Assembly: GCA_934045905.1 (NCBI GenBank) | Contig: OW203763.1 | Location: forward strand, 51,114,194-51,178,193 | DNA: 64,000 nucleotides | Source of the DNA: Leuctra nigra | Lineage: Eukaryota; Arthropoda; Insecta; Plecoptera; Leuctridae | Direction of reading: 5' to 3' | Shown here: positions 45,301 to 56,700 of the stretch, piece by piece | Layout of the letters: the number at the start of each line of letters is the position of its first letter | How positions within the stretch are numbered: the stretch's first letter is position 1 | Notes under the pieces: model-generated | Told to the model about the DNA's origin: nothing | The model's input: the letters and a program-made list of their open reading frames with translations, nothing else | Database searches by the model: none | Position numbers and translations under genes: made by a program

Positions 45301-48300
45301 CGAGATTATCTGGTAAAAGTGAGTTAAAACACATAATAATCACTCTGTGGTGCGGGAATATCTGGTAAAAGTGAGGGGAAACACATAATAATCACTCTGT
45401 GGTGCGAGATTATCTTGTAAAAGTGAGGTGAAACACATAATAATCACTCTGTGGTGCGAGATTATCTTGTAAAAGTGAGGTGAAACACATAATAATCACT
45501 CTGTGGTGCGAGATTATCTTGTAAAAGTGAGGGGAAACACATAACAATCACTCTGTGGTGCGAGATTATCTGGTAAAAGTGAGGGGAAACACATAATAAT
45601 CACTCTGTGGTGCGAGATTATCTGGTAAAAGTGAGTTAAAACACATAATAATCACTCTGTGGTGCGAGATTATCTTGTAAAAGTGAGGGGAAACACATAA
45701 TAATCACTCTGTGGTGCGAGATTATCTGGTTAAAGTGAGGTGAAACAAATAATAATCACTCTGTGGTGCAGGAATATCTGGTAAAAGTGAGGTGAAACAC
45801 ATAATAATCACTCTGTGGTGCGAGATTATCTTGTAAAAGTGAGGTGAAACACATCATAATCAATCTGTGGTGCGAGATTATCTAATAAAAGTGAGGGGAA
45901 ACACATAATAATCACTCTGTGGTGCGAGATTATCTTGTAAAAGTGAGGTGAAACACATAATAATCACTCTGTGGTGCGAGATTATCTTGTAAAGGGGAGG
46001 GGAAACACATAACAATCACTCTGTGGTGCGAGATTATCTTGTAAAAGTGAGGGGAAACACATAATAATCACTCGGTGGTGCGAGATTATCTGGTAAAAGT
46101 GAGGGGAAACACATAATAATCACTCTGTGGTGCGAGAATATCTAATAAAAGTGAGGGGAAACACATAATAATCACTATGTGGTGCGAGATTATCTTGTAA
46201 AAGTGAGGTGAAACACAAAATAATCACTCTGTGGTGCGAGATTATCTTGTAAAAGTGAGGGGAAACACATAACAATCACTCTGTGGTGCGAGATTATCTT
46301 GTAAAAGTGAGGTGAAACACATAATAATCACTCTGTGGTGCGAGATTATCTGGTAAAAGTGAGGTGAAACACATAATAATCACTCTGTGGTGCGAGATTA
46401 TCTGGTAAAAGTGAGGGGAAACACATAATAATCACTCTGTGGTGCGAGTATATCTAATAAAAGTGAGGGGAAACACATAATAATCACTCTGTGGTGCGAG
46501 ATTATCTTGTAAAAGTGAGGTGAAACACATAATAATCACTCTGTGGTGCGAGATTATCTTGTAAAAGTGAGGGGAAACACATAACAATCACTCTGTGGTG
46601 CGAGATTATCTTGTAAAAGTGAGGGGAAACACATATTAATCACTCTGTGGTGCGAGATTATCTTGTAAAAGTGAGGTGAAACACATAACAATCACTCTGT
46701 GGTGCGGGAATATCTGGTAAAAGTGAGGGGAAACACATAACAATCACTCTGTGGTGCGAGATTATCTTGTAAATGTGAGGGGAAACACATAATAATCACT
46801 CTGTGGTGCGAGATTATCTTGTAAAAGTGAGGTGAAACACATAACAATCACTCTGTGGTGCGAGATTATCTTGTAAAAGTGAGGTGAAACACATAATAAT
46901 CACTCTGTGGTGCGAGAATATCTAATAAAAGTGAGGGGAAACACATAATAATCACTCTGTGGTGCGAGATTATCTGGTAAAAGTGAGGTGAAACACATAA
47001 TAATCACTCTGTGGTGCGGGAATATCTGGTAAAAGTGAGGGGAAACACATAATAATCACTCTGTGGTGCGAGATTATCTTGTAAAAGTGAGATGAAACAC
47101 ATAATAATCACTCTGTGGTGCGAGATTATCTGGTAAAAGTGAGGTGAAACACATAACAATCACTCTGTGGTGCGGGAATATCTGGTAAATGTGAGGGGAA
47201 ACACATAATAATCACTCTGTGGTGCGAGATTATCTTGTAAAAGTGAGGTGAAACACATAATAATCACTCTGTGGTGCGAGATTATCTGGTAAAAGTGAGG
47301 TGAAACACATAACAATCACTCTGTGGTGCGGGAATATCTGGTAAAAGTGAGGGGAAACACATAATAATCACTCTGTGGTGCGAGATTATCTTGTAAAAGT
47401 GAGGTGAAACACATAATAATCACTCTGTGGTGCGAGATTATCTTGTAAAAGTGAGGTGAAACACATAACAATCACTCTGTGGTGCGGGAATATCTGGTAA
47501 AAGTGAGGGGAAACACATAATAATCACTCTGTGGTGAGAGATTATCTTGTAAAAGTGAGGTGAAACACATAATAATCACTCTGTGGTGCGAGATTATCTG
47601 GTAAAAGTGAGGGGAAACACATAATAATCACTCTGTGGTGCGAGATTATCTTGTAAAAGTGAGGTGAAACACATAATAATCACTCTGTGGTGCGAGATTA
47701 TCTTGTAAAAGTGAGGTGAAACACATAATAATCACTCTGTGGTGCGAGATTATCTGGTAAAAGTGAGGTGAAACACATAATAATCACTCTGTGGTGCGAG
47801 ATTATCTTGTAAAAGTGAGGTGAAACACATAATAATCACTCTGTGGTGCGAGATTATCTGGTAAAAGTGAGGGGAAACACATAATAATCACTCTGTGGTG
47901 CGAGATTATCTTGTAAAAGTGAGGGGAAACACATAATAATCACTCTGTGGTGCGAGATTATCTTGTAAAAGTGAGGTGAAACACATAATAATCACTCTGT
48001 GGTGCGAGATTATCTTGTAAAAGTGAGGGGAAACACATAACAATCACTCTGTGGTGCGAGATTATCTGGTAAAAGTGAGGGGAAACACATAATAATCACT
48101 CTGTGGTGCGAGATTATCTTGTAAAAGTGAGGGGAAACACATAATAATCACTCTGTGGTGCGAGATTATCTTGTAAAAGTGAGGTGAAACACATAATAAT
48201 CACTCTGTGGTGCGAGATTATCTTGTAAAAGTGAGGGGAAACACATAACAATCACTCTGTGGTGCGAGAATATCTTGTAAAAGTGAGGTGAAACACATAA

Positions 48301-48699
48301 TAATCACTCTGTGGTGCGAGAATATCTGGTAAAAGTGAGTGGAAACACATAATAATCACTCTGTGGTGCGAGAATATCTTGTAAAAGTGAGGGGAAACAC
48401 ATAATAATCACTCTGTGGTGCGAGAATATCTGGTAAAAGTGAGGGGAAACACATAATAATCACTCTGTGGTGCGAGAATATCTGGTAAAAGTGAGGGGAA
48501 ACACATAATAATCACTCTGTGGTGCGAGAATATCTGGTAAAAGTGAGGGGAAACACATAATAATCACTCTGTGGTGCGAGAATATCTGGTAAAAGTGAGG
48601 TGAAACACATAATAATCACTCTGTGGTGCGAGAATATCTGGTAAAAGTTAGGTGAAACACATAATAATCACTCTGTGGTGCGAGATTATCTGGTTAAAG
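36325..48699. repeat. 52-bp satellite, about 238 copies, with nested higher-order duplications
   Basis: The unit is GAGGTGAAACACATAATAAT followed by CACTCTGTGGTGCGAGATTA and TCTGGTAAAAGT. Variants at fixed sites (GAGG/GAGT, ATAATAA/ATAACAA, GATTATC/GAATATC, TCTGG/TCTTG/TCTAA) let copies be tracked. Rare variants show larger duplications. TTAAAGTGAGGTGAAACAAA occurs near 40270, 42558 and 45730, spaced 2288 bp (44 units) and 3172 bp (61 units). Each unit can form ATAATC-(14 nt)-GATTAT. There are no spacers and no conserved frame. Confidence 0.95.
40675..47018. repeat. 3172-bp (61-unit) tandem duplication within the satellite
   Basis: Unit variants from 40675 to 43846 recur in the same order from 43847 to 47018 (for example CACTATGTGG and the GCGGGAATATC units). 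Inside each half is the trace of an earlier 2288-bp duplication: about 40000-41540 matches 42288-43828. A hexamer of units (312 bp) repeats around 41551-42180 and 44723-45350. Confidence 0.8.
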
Positions 48700-49439
48700 C
48701 CGTGTTGTTAGTCTCAGATGCTACCACATATTTGATATTGAAATCGAGGTACAATTCTCCCCATGCGCTGATTAATTGTTTTAATCTTAGAAATAGTCAA
48801 ATGAAATCAACACTTACTGGAAATTTTTAAATCTAATCTCACGTTCAATACCATCTGACATGCCAGGGAATTAATAATAATTCTAAAAAAGATCATCAAC
48901 TGTCACTAAATGTATTCTTCATTAAATATTACAATAGATTTTCCATTATAAATCACCTAATTTATTTGATTTTAACAGCGCCCTTCACAGTTACCCTTCA
49001 AATTGATACGCAAGGACAAACTTCAATTCAGACTTATTCCAATAACAGACTTAAAACTGGGACCCAGTGCTATTTTGGTCAAAATGGCAATATGAATTAT
49101 TTTTTTCAAGAATCGTCTGGTTGCAAATAATTTGCCTGTAATAATTTTTAAACAGTTATCCAAAGTTGCAGCAAGAGAAATATAATGCACTATATCACAT
49201 TATCTCTTGTTGCATCTTGCATGCATTTTATTCGAAACCCGACCAGAACTGGCACTTTTGTCTAATTAACTAAATTTATAGGCGTTATAGAAATTTCAAC
49301 TTCTTGGATATGATATGATTTACACTATTTCTGTCGATCTCGGTGGAGTGAACTCATGATCGTCTGCTCATAGAATGGTTTTCTCATACCTAAACACGAG
49401 ACACCCTATAAACTTGACTCTCCGCTCGATCATGACCGG

Positions 49440-49915
49440 AAGCAGAGGTCACGTGACGGCTGTCAGCCAATGACTGCTTTCACTTCGAGTTTAGATTAGC
49501 GCTCTCATGAACGGAAGCAGAGGTCACGTGCCAATGACTGCTTTCAGTTAGCTGCTTGCTTATGGCGAGTTGGCTGAGGGCTGGAGTAGTCTTAGGCTGC
49601 TTCATGGAGGGCAGAAGAAGCGCTTCAGGGACCACATGGCGGCAACTCTGAGAACGGGAGGCGCTCAACCTTGCTGTGAGGCTGCGGCGTCTTAGCTTTT
49701 CATTTGGCTTATTGTCACTTGTCGGGGACGTGACCGCTGGGATAGGGAACGTGGCTGCTGGTCCCTTTCCGTGCGGGGAATGTGGTAGGGTCTGCAGATC
49801 TCTTGATGGCCTTAGGAGTCATGAGAGATGGCACGCAATACAGGCGGCCATACCACACTATATGATGACACCATATCGAGAACGAGGAGTCGCCATCCTC
49901 GTTCGAGGGCCAGCG

Positions 49916-49955
<40 letters not shown>

Positions 49956-50100
49956 GATTATTAACGGAAGGTTTGACTACGGTGATCCGGTTCGATTCCC
50001 TGACTGATTCTGACCATACTCTTACTTTGCTTTTATCCCTAGGTTGAGGCAAAAGTGGGGGATGTTCTCTACTATAGGTCATAACCTCCTCCTTCTCTCC
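49440..50100 (+). pseudogene. LINE 3' fragment with C2H2 finger and ACA repeat
   Basis: The frame 49676-50047 contains FPCGECGRVCRSLDGLRSHE then RWHA, a C-x2-C-x12-H-x3-H zinc finger like those near the C-terminus of some LINE reverse-transcriptase proteins. An (ACA)n run at about 49916-49953 becomes a Thr repeat. Upstream, two direct repeats of about 60 bp (CGGAAGCAGAGGTCACGTG at 49438 and 49515) flank the start. No reverse transcriptase remains. It lies antisense in the LRR gene intron. Classification as a LINE is an inference from the lone finger and its context. Confidence 0.4.
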
Positions 50101-50381
50101 GTGCGTCTATGACTATTTTTCATGCCTTTCAACTCCCTAGGTTTTTCTCGTATTATTTTGAGTTTTTGGTGTATTGTGAATGGTATTTGACAGAAACCCA
50201 GTTAATGTAGGAAAATACCATGTTTATGTCTAATCAATTACAAGTAGGTAACAATCTGATTTGGGTAAAGCACATTGATTGATTAGCAATTTCGTAATTT
50301 TTACGTTTCTATTTATATTTTATTTAAATATAATATCTAGTTATACTTATCCATAAATGTACTTAGTTAAAGTGTATCAAG

Positions 50382-50662
50382 TGGAGCGGTCGCTCCACAC
50401 AGCCAAGTCGTACCGTACACTCACAGTCACTCAACATACCGTAAATGCCTATATAAACTGAGGAGCAGACCAACTACTTTTACTGTAAGCAACAACATAG
50501 CATTTTCGGCCTACTAGATCTCAACAATGGAAAATCTCTCATTGTTGTGAAATGTCTTAATTTTGAGCTATGGGTCACCCGACTACATATACATCACGCG
50601 ACAACTATCAGTCATGCCGTTTACGACCTAGAGGGCAGTGAAAATCATGAAATTACACCACG
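50382..50662 (+). repeat. Dispersed 280-bp repeat with terminal hairpin and TATA box, copy 2
   Basis: Near-identical to 26181-26460, including the GTGGAGCG-GT-CGCTCCAC hairpin and CCTATATAAACTGAGGAGC. It is followed after about 20 bp by foldback copy 2, the same order as in copy 1. Confidence 0.65.
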
Positions 50663-50682
50663 TACAATTATATTTTCCAAAA

Positions 50683-51608
50683 TAATAATCGTATCTTTGA
50701 AATGAAAGAATAAACACCGAGAAATACTTTACAAAAGGACTTGGCGCATCGTTTTTTTAAATACATGTTTCTATTCATAAGTATATGCCATTTATATACA
50801 ACCGTCATTAAGATTTTTTAGAATAATAGGGACACATCTTTCAATTACATATTATATATACCTACTGTAAAATATTTTCTATTTGAATATGTACACGATG
50901 AAACTTGTTGCCTATGTTTGTAATAAATACACAAAAGTTATCTTCGTTATATTGTTTCGTGGTCAACATATTAATTAAGTCTCAAGCGTTATACCTTCTC
51001 ATCATGAAATAAATTTATATTAATCCGCATTTTATAACAATACAATTCACAAAGAACACAGTGACGGCACATTGAATTTCTTTGAAATTTTTAACTTTAT
51101 ACACTTGACACTTCAAAAATATATATTAGTGTTCCATAGATAGTTAGTAATTATTTGCTAAGTCATGATTATCATGATTATCATCATGATTATCATCATG
51201 ATTATCTCATGATTTCCCTCAGTCAAGATCAAATTAATTATTTATTTAACTTATGTATTACAGCAAGAAATCTTTCTTCTATCGCCATTGACTAAACTAT
51301 AAAATAGCCGTTACTAAAAGTAGCTTGATTCATAGATACTGGCTCTAAAAGAAAGAGGAAAAATGTACCTACTTGTAAACTTCTATCCACTTTTAGGATA
51401 GAATGATGTCTTTAAAAAAACGATGCGCCAAGTCCTTTTGTAAAGTATTTCTCGGTGTTTATTCTTTTATTTCAAAGATACGATTAATTATTTTGGAAAT
51501 GTCATTGACTTGGCTCCTTTTTTGATATCACTCCTTTTCGGTGTTGATTTTTTTAAAGTAAAGAGACTTGGCTGCCTTTTTTACACGGAGTGTTTTTTTC
51601 TGGGATTT
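50683..51608. mobile_element. Foldback element, copy 2 (left arm truncated)
   Basis: The right arm 51412-51608 matches 29657-29853. Only the inner 80 bp of the left arm remain (50683-50762). The spacer is collinear with copy 1 (ATACAACCGTCAT, CTACTGTAAAATATT, GCCATTGAC). A local tandem expansion of ATTATCATGATTATC occurs near 51170-51205. Confidence 0.75.
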
Positions 51609-51837
51609 ACGTTACTTCCAAGACTTCATTCAAAATGAACACATTTTCCATCAATTGTTCAATTATCACAGATTGCCCGTTTTGAAATTCCAACTAAGGA
51701 CATTTCTATTCTAATATAAGCAAATGTATACAGAGGATTGTGATTCTGTGTCCGATGGAAGGCAGTGATATCGTGTCGTGATACTGTGGAACATTACTAG
51801 CACGCTAGACCCTGACACGAACATCCGTCAAACTTAC

Positions 51838-54800
51838 CTTCAGTTCTCAAGCTTCTAATCTGCGTTTCCAGAGGACGAAACGCGTTCAACGGCAGGCTCT
51901 CGAGATAGTTGCGACTCAGATCCAGAAGTCGCAGCTTCTTCAGAGGTCGAAAAGCATCACTTGCCACTGAAGAGATCCAATTCCCGTAGAGATGGAGCTC
52001 AGCTAGGTTGGCGAGATAACGAAAAGTCCACTTTCCAATCCGTGACACTTGGTTGAAAGAAAGATCAAGTATTTGAAGTGATTTCAAATCGGGTGGGAAT
52101 TCTTCGAGTTCTTTTAAACGATTGTGGGTTAGATTGAGTAGTCTGAGATGATGAAGTCCTTGAAGTCGTTCCTGCGGCAGGAGTTCCAGCTCATTAATGG
52201 CGAGGTCTAACGTAAGAAGATTGGGTAAGCTTCGGAAAGCGCCTGGTGATATGCGGGAGACGCGGTTTTGATCAAGAAAGAGGTGTAACAAAGTCGGGAA
52301 TGCTTCGAAATCTTTGCTTGTGACAATACTGAGATTCGTGCCGCTAATGTGAATCTCTTGGATGCTGGGATATCGTCGGACGGATGACAGATCGTGGATC
52401 CGGGACAACGGGTTGCCGGTGAGATTGAGCCAGCCGAGACTCGGTAGATTCTGTTCCGACAACGCCATGGTCGGGATCTGTCGGAATCTGTTGCAAGCCA
52501 GGTCCATACGACGCAGAGACGCGGCGAGGTGCAGGAAATTGGCGGGAAGAGCTGCGAGCAGGTTACCGCTGAGATCGACACTTGACAGATGAGAGAAGTT
52601 AGCGGATGCGAAGCCGGACAGAGACGTGATGCTGTTACTGCTCAAGTCAATCTCACGGAGTTCTCGTAGGCCATCGAGCTGAGCAAAGTCGACGCTCGTC
52701 AGTAAATTGTCAGATAATATAATCACCTGTAAACCAGTCACGTTAGACACAGCCAAGTATGGCACTTCAGTAAATAAATTTGTGCGTAGTCGTAACTCTT
52801 TCAGGTAGTTCAAATCCTTGAAAATGTCACGGTTCAGATACGTGAGTTGATTGCAACATAGATCGATGCGTACTAAATCTTTGTTCTTAGTAAACACGTC
52901 ATTTGGAAGATTAGTTAGACGTGAGTTGTCTAGAGCTAATGTCTGCAAGGATGGCAGCCCTTCTAACGAATTACCGTAAACAGCACCAAAGTTATTACCA
53001 GATACCTTCAAAACACGCAATCCTGGTATATCTAATTGAGACAATGAATCAGAGTCCAACTTATTATTTTCTAAGTTTAGTTCATTCAAGTTGTTTAAAC
53101 CTCTAAAAGTTCCTTCTTCAATCTTGGCCACCGAGCAATTGTGCAGATTTAACACTCGAATGGGTAGTCCTTCTTGAAACACCGCACTGTGCAGCACTGG
53201 CATGTTGTTGTTTGCTAGGTCAAGTATGCGCAGTTTCTTGAGAGATGTGAGAGCACGCGGAGCGATGTGCTCCAAGCCATTGCCAGACAAATAGAGCTCC
53301 TCCAACTCATGCAGCTGAGCAAACGTGTTGACATTCACGTGTCTCAGATGATTCAAGCTCAGGTCGAGAAACTTGAGAGCTTGCATAGGCTCAAATGCTC
53401 TGTCTTCGATATGAGAGATGCTGTTATTAGTCAAATAGACTCTCTGAATTAATAACAAGTCACTGAACAAAGTGCGATCGACTCTCGTGAGACGGTTGTG
53501 TCCTAACCACATTATTTGAACACTGGATTGACCGCGTAAAGAATCGTTGTGCAAAGATACGAGACTATTTGAATCTAGTTGGATAGAAACCAACGAAGGA
53601 CTTTCGTGAAGAAAAACATCCCCCAATGCTGACAATAAATTGCCTTGCAAGTTGACATGTTGAAGACTTTGAAGTGTGCGAAATGAACCCGATTCTATTG
53701 AGCTAATTAGGTTGTTTTGTAGATGCAGTTCTGTAAGTGATGGCAAAGGATCAAATACTCCTCTTCTTATTCCAACTATATTATTATTCTGTAGTCGTAG
53801 TTCTCTTAAACTATTTACACTTTCGAACGTCCCAGGTTCGAGTCCGGTAATGCGATTGCCATCTATGCTAAGCGAAGTCAGCTTCTGATTTTGCGTGAAT
53901 AAATCTTTTGGTATGAAACGTATAAAGTTTGAGCTAAGATGCAGTTGCACTAAGTTGGGCAGCGTTGTAAGTGCATTCGAATCAACGCGACGTATTGCAT
54001 TCTGTTGCAAGTAAATCACTGTTAATAATATCGAATGAGTAAACGCGTCACTTGGTATTTCGAGAATATTATTTTCAGACAAAAAGAGTTCACGTAGTTC
54101 AGGTAAATTGACAAAAACCCCGCTGATGTAATGCACGTGATTGTGACTCAAATCAACAGTTCGCAATCGTCGATTCGATTGAAAAGTCATCCCGTCGAGA
54201 AACACCATTTTGTTGTGACTCAAATCAATCGATTCAATTTCAATAACTGAAATAAACGCGTCCCGATGGACCGTTTCAATCGCATTGTAATACAATGACA
54301 ACGTGCGCAGAGACGGCAAAGGTCGGAAACAGTCCTTCGGGATCACTTCAAAGTTATTCGAACTTAAATCTAAAAACAGCAAAGCATCTAAACGTGAATA
54401 ACCGTCGTCTGGAATCGAACCAATTTCATTCCACGCCATGCGCAGTGACCTCAGATGCTCGAGCCTCCTTAACGCTGGCATTGGAAAACCTTTCAATTTA
54501 TTCTCCGCAAGGTCCAGCTCGGTTAGAGAATCTTCCAGACCAGCGAATGCGTATTCCGATGTTTTTTGCAGTATATTTCCTTTCATGTTTAATTTATTGA
54601 GCTTTAGACCGTAAAAAGAGTAACTAGGCAAATCTGCTATTTCATTTGATTCTAGATCCAGAGCTCGGAGCTGGGCCAAACCGGACAACGCTTTTTGAGG
54701 AACTTGTTGAAGTTTTCCGGAAACTAAGCTTAAAGACTCCAAGTCTGGTCTTAAAGCAGCAAAACTATCGTCTTTCAGATCTTGAATGTTTGAGTGTGAT

Positions 54801-55120
54801 ATCTGAAGATGGTAAATGACAGCGGAGGTTGGAAACAGCTCTGCTGTGAGGACTGTCACCGACACATCTAGGTCGTACACGCTGAGCGACTTGACCGGCG
54901 CCGCGACGAGCTGCAGCACGAGGTAGAGCGACGCCGCCGTCGCGCCGGGACACTCTAGGAAGATGCCGTCCTCGAAGTTGTAACACGGACAAGAGGGGTT
55001 GGCGGCGAAACTCGGACATTTGTTGACGACATCGGACGCATCGCCGACGTCGACGCCGACCAGGAGGAGAAGGACGACGACGAACGTCGAGCCAGGACGT
55101 CGGTCGGGCCATGGCGTCAT
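51838..55120 (-). CDS. LRR cell-surface protein, exon 1 (LRR region)
   Basis: 1,094 codons plus one base. Residues 1-28 form a signal peptide (hydrophobic FVVVLLLLVGVDVG). Residues 34-54 form a cysteine cap (CPSFAANPSCPCYNFEDGIF). From about residue 75 there are some 40 consecutive typical LRRs (L--L-L--N-L--L---F). The ORF as read runs 13 residues further to a stop at 51797, but AAG|GTAAGT at 51838/51837 is a perfect donor and the LRR pattern ends there. Such proteins are extracellular or membrane-anchored adhesion or matrix molecules. The architecture resembles large insect artichoke/chaoptin-type proteins, though chaoptin itself lacks FN3 domains. Out-of-frame upstream ATGs exist: one at 55131 gives a 4-codon frame ending across the main ATG, and one at 55181 may be intronic. 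Confidence 0.88.
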
Positions 55121-55480
55121 CGTGTCGCCATGTTGGAAAGTCGTCCACCTCCAGGATCACACCGTCTTCTGCAACCAACATGAGGGAATTGTTACATCTT
55201 CAAGCCGCTACACAATTCAACCCACAATGAAGTGAAGACGGTGATCCAATCGAGCCCACAGATGAGTGGTCCCGAGTTCGAACCTGAGTTCGGTTGGATA
55301 TTTTAATATCTCACTCCGCTTCACTCAATTCCAACATGACCACACGGAAAGTGTTCGATAATACCCAGTATCTCAAACATTTACACAGTCAGAATTACGC
55401 AATATAAACGTGTTTATGAGGATAACTAATGATTAATACACAGAAGTGAGTGAAATTCATTTAAACGAAACGACATCTGT
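55121..55480. other. Upstream flank of the LRR gene with a decayed tRNA-like module
   Basis: About 55220-55335 holds GGTCCCGAGTTCGAACCTGA with GTTCGGTTGGATATTTT, matching the T-arm and 3' end of the tRNA-like sequence at 23239. It is bracketed by an imperfect inverted repeat (ATGAAGTGAAGACGG / CCGCTTCACTCAAT). TTGGTTGCAG at about 55168 could be a splice acceptor for a 5' UTR exon of the gene. No TATA box is evident. Confidence 0.45.
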
Positions 55481-55855
55481 CCAACATAATGGCTGGTGTG
55501 TTGGATACCTCGGTTCTCGTTAGATCACCGAGGATGAGCAACATTGAGCGCGGTCAGTGATTGGATGGGTGACCATTAAACTCTGCCTTGCCAGTTTCTG
55601 CCGTTGGGCCAGAGAGACTATAAGGTGTTTGGGGGTTAGTGTAACGACCTCCCTCCATCTGTTATCAGTCTCTCGACGGCGCGAGTTGTGAAGGCTCGTG
55701 CTGTGAATGTTACACCGCCCTTCGGATGGGACGTTAAGCCGTTGGCCCCCTTGGTATCTTTCGTCAGGAGTATAGGTTGCATGCCGGTACCGGGTTTCCT
55801 CTCCTCCATTCTCTATTACATTCTCACTTATGGAGCCTCGGCTCCGTTGAAAATA
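55481..55855 (+). mobile_element. 5S rRNA-derived SINE head
   Basis: 55481-55599 aligns by eye to eukaryotic 5S rRNA from its 5' end: CCAAC, ATACCTCGGTTCTCGTTAGA, TCACCGAGG, GAGCAACATTGAGCGCGGTC, AGTGATTGGATGGGTGACC. The last two blocks cover the internal Pol III control region (A box to C box). The rest (GATGGGACGTTAAGCCGTTG and the part to 55855) is unrelated to 5S, as expected for a SINE body. The 5S stem I 3' strand is missing, so this is not a functional 5S gene. A TACCGGGTGGC element follows immediately. Confidence 0.7.
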
Positions 55856-56666
55856 TACCGGGTGGCGCAAAAAAAAAACGCACAATGGAGGAGACATCGC
55901 TGCGAAGAAACTACTTCATACATCGGTCTGAAATATTTACATAATATAAACAATATACTAAGGTGTAATGTGTGAAAGTTTCAAAAATATCACTTTTGTG
56001 TGAAAAAAGTTACAGCAGTTCGAACTTGGTTGTCGAAAATTCGATTATACGGAGCTCAAATAGAAAACTTGCATTTGTTGGGGACGCTGTATATTCAAAA
56101 CTACGCATGATAACAAGCTGGAAATTTCAAATGTTATGCAAAATATATTGCCATCATCGGTGTAAAAATTTCAATAATTTTAATTAATTGAACGAAAGTT
56201 ATGGAACCTTGAAGTTGTGATTAAAAGCAGAATGAGATAATTACAAAAAAATGTTCGTTGAAATGATCGTGCGTAATAAAACATAGAAATGATATTCGGC
56301 TTTTAGGCTCAACTTGAAGACACCATAACTTTCGTTCCATTGATCCCAATGTATTTAAATTTATACATAATTAATACCAATATATTTTGTTTAAATTTAT
56401 AATTTTCAGATTGATTTCGAAAGCAGTTTTGAAGAAACAGCGTCCCTGCATTTGGACGGTCTATTTGGGCTTCGTACAATCGATTTTTCGACAACCAAAT
56501 TTGAGCAGCCGTAACTTTTGTCCCACGAAAGAAATGTTTTTGAAACTTTCACACATTAAACCTTAGTATGTTATTTATATTATGTTAAATTTTCAGCCCA
56601 ATGTATTTAGTAGTTTCATCACAGCGATGCCTTGCCCATTGTGCGTTTTTTATGCACCAACCGGTA
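55856..56666. mobile_element. TIR element starting TACCGGGTGGC, separate copy
   Basis: The left end TACCGGGTGGCGC plus an A tract and the right end TGCACCAACCGGTA are inverted. So are the subterminal sequences (GCACAATGG / CCATTGTGC, ACATCGCTG / CAGCGATG). The interior is collinear with 5423-6254 (ACAGC-GTTCGAA-TTGGTTGTCGA). No coding frame. Confidence 0.75.
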
Positions 56667-56700
56667 GATAATAATAATGCGTTACTAAAAAGTAAAAGTA

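Larger units (their letters stand above)
33839..51837 (-). other. Large intron (about 18 kb) of the LRR gene
   Basis: It is defined by the GTAAGT donor at 51837 and the AG acceptor at 33839-33840, with matching phase and continuous domain content. On the minus strand it contains, from 5' to 3': foldback element copy 2, the hairpin/TATA repeat copy 2, a LINE 3' fragment, the 52-bp satellite, and a small foldback at 35126-35310. It lies exactly between the last LRR and the LRRCT. Intervals at 33917-35125, 35311-36324 and 48700-49440 hold nothing I recognise. Confidence 0.75.

Noticed and set aside
36325..48699. CRISPR-like regularity of the 52-bp repeats
   Set aside because: Units are contiguous with no spacers, the surroundings are eukaryotic, and no cas-like gene is present. 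It is a satellite.
51838..55120. Calling the LRR gene chaoptin
   Set aside because: The N-terminal cap and the FN3 domain after the LRRCT do not fit chaoptin as I know it. An artichoke-like assignment is possible but cannot be confirmed without a search, so no symbol is given.
54765..55181. A 138-residue frame overlapping the LRR exon
   Set aside because: It is an Arg-rich shadow of the LRR reading frame. Its ATG may lie in an upstream intron.
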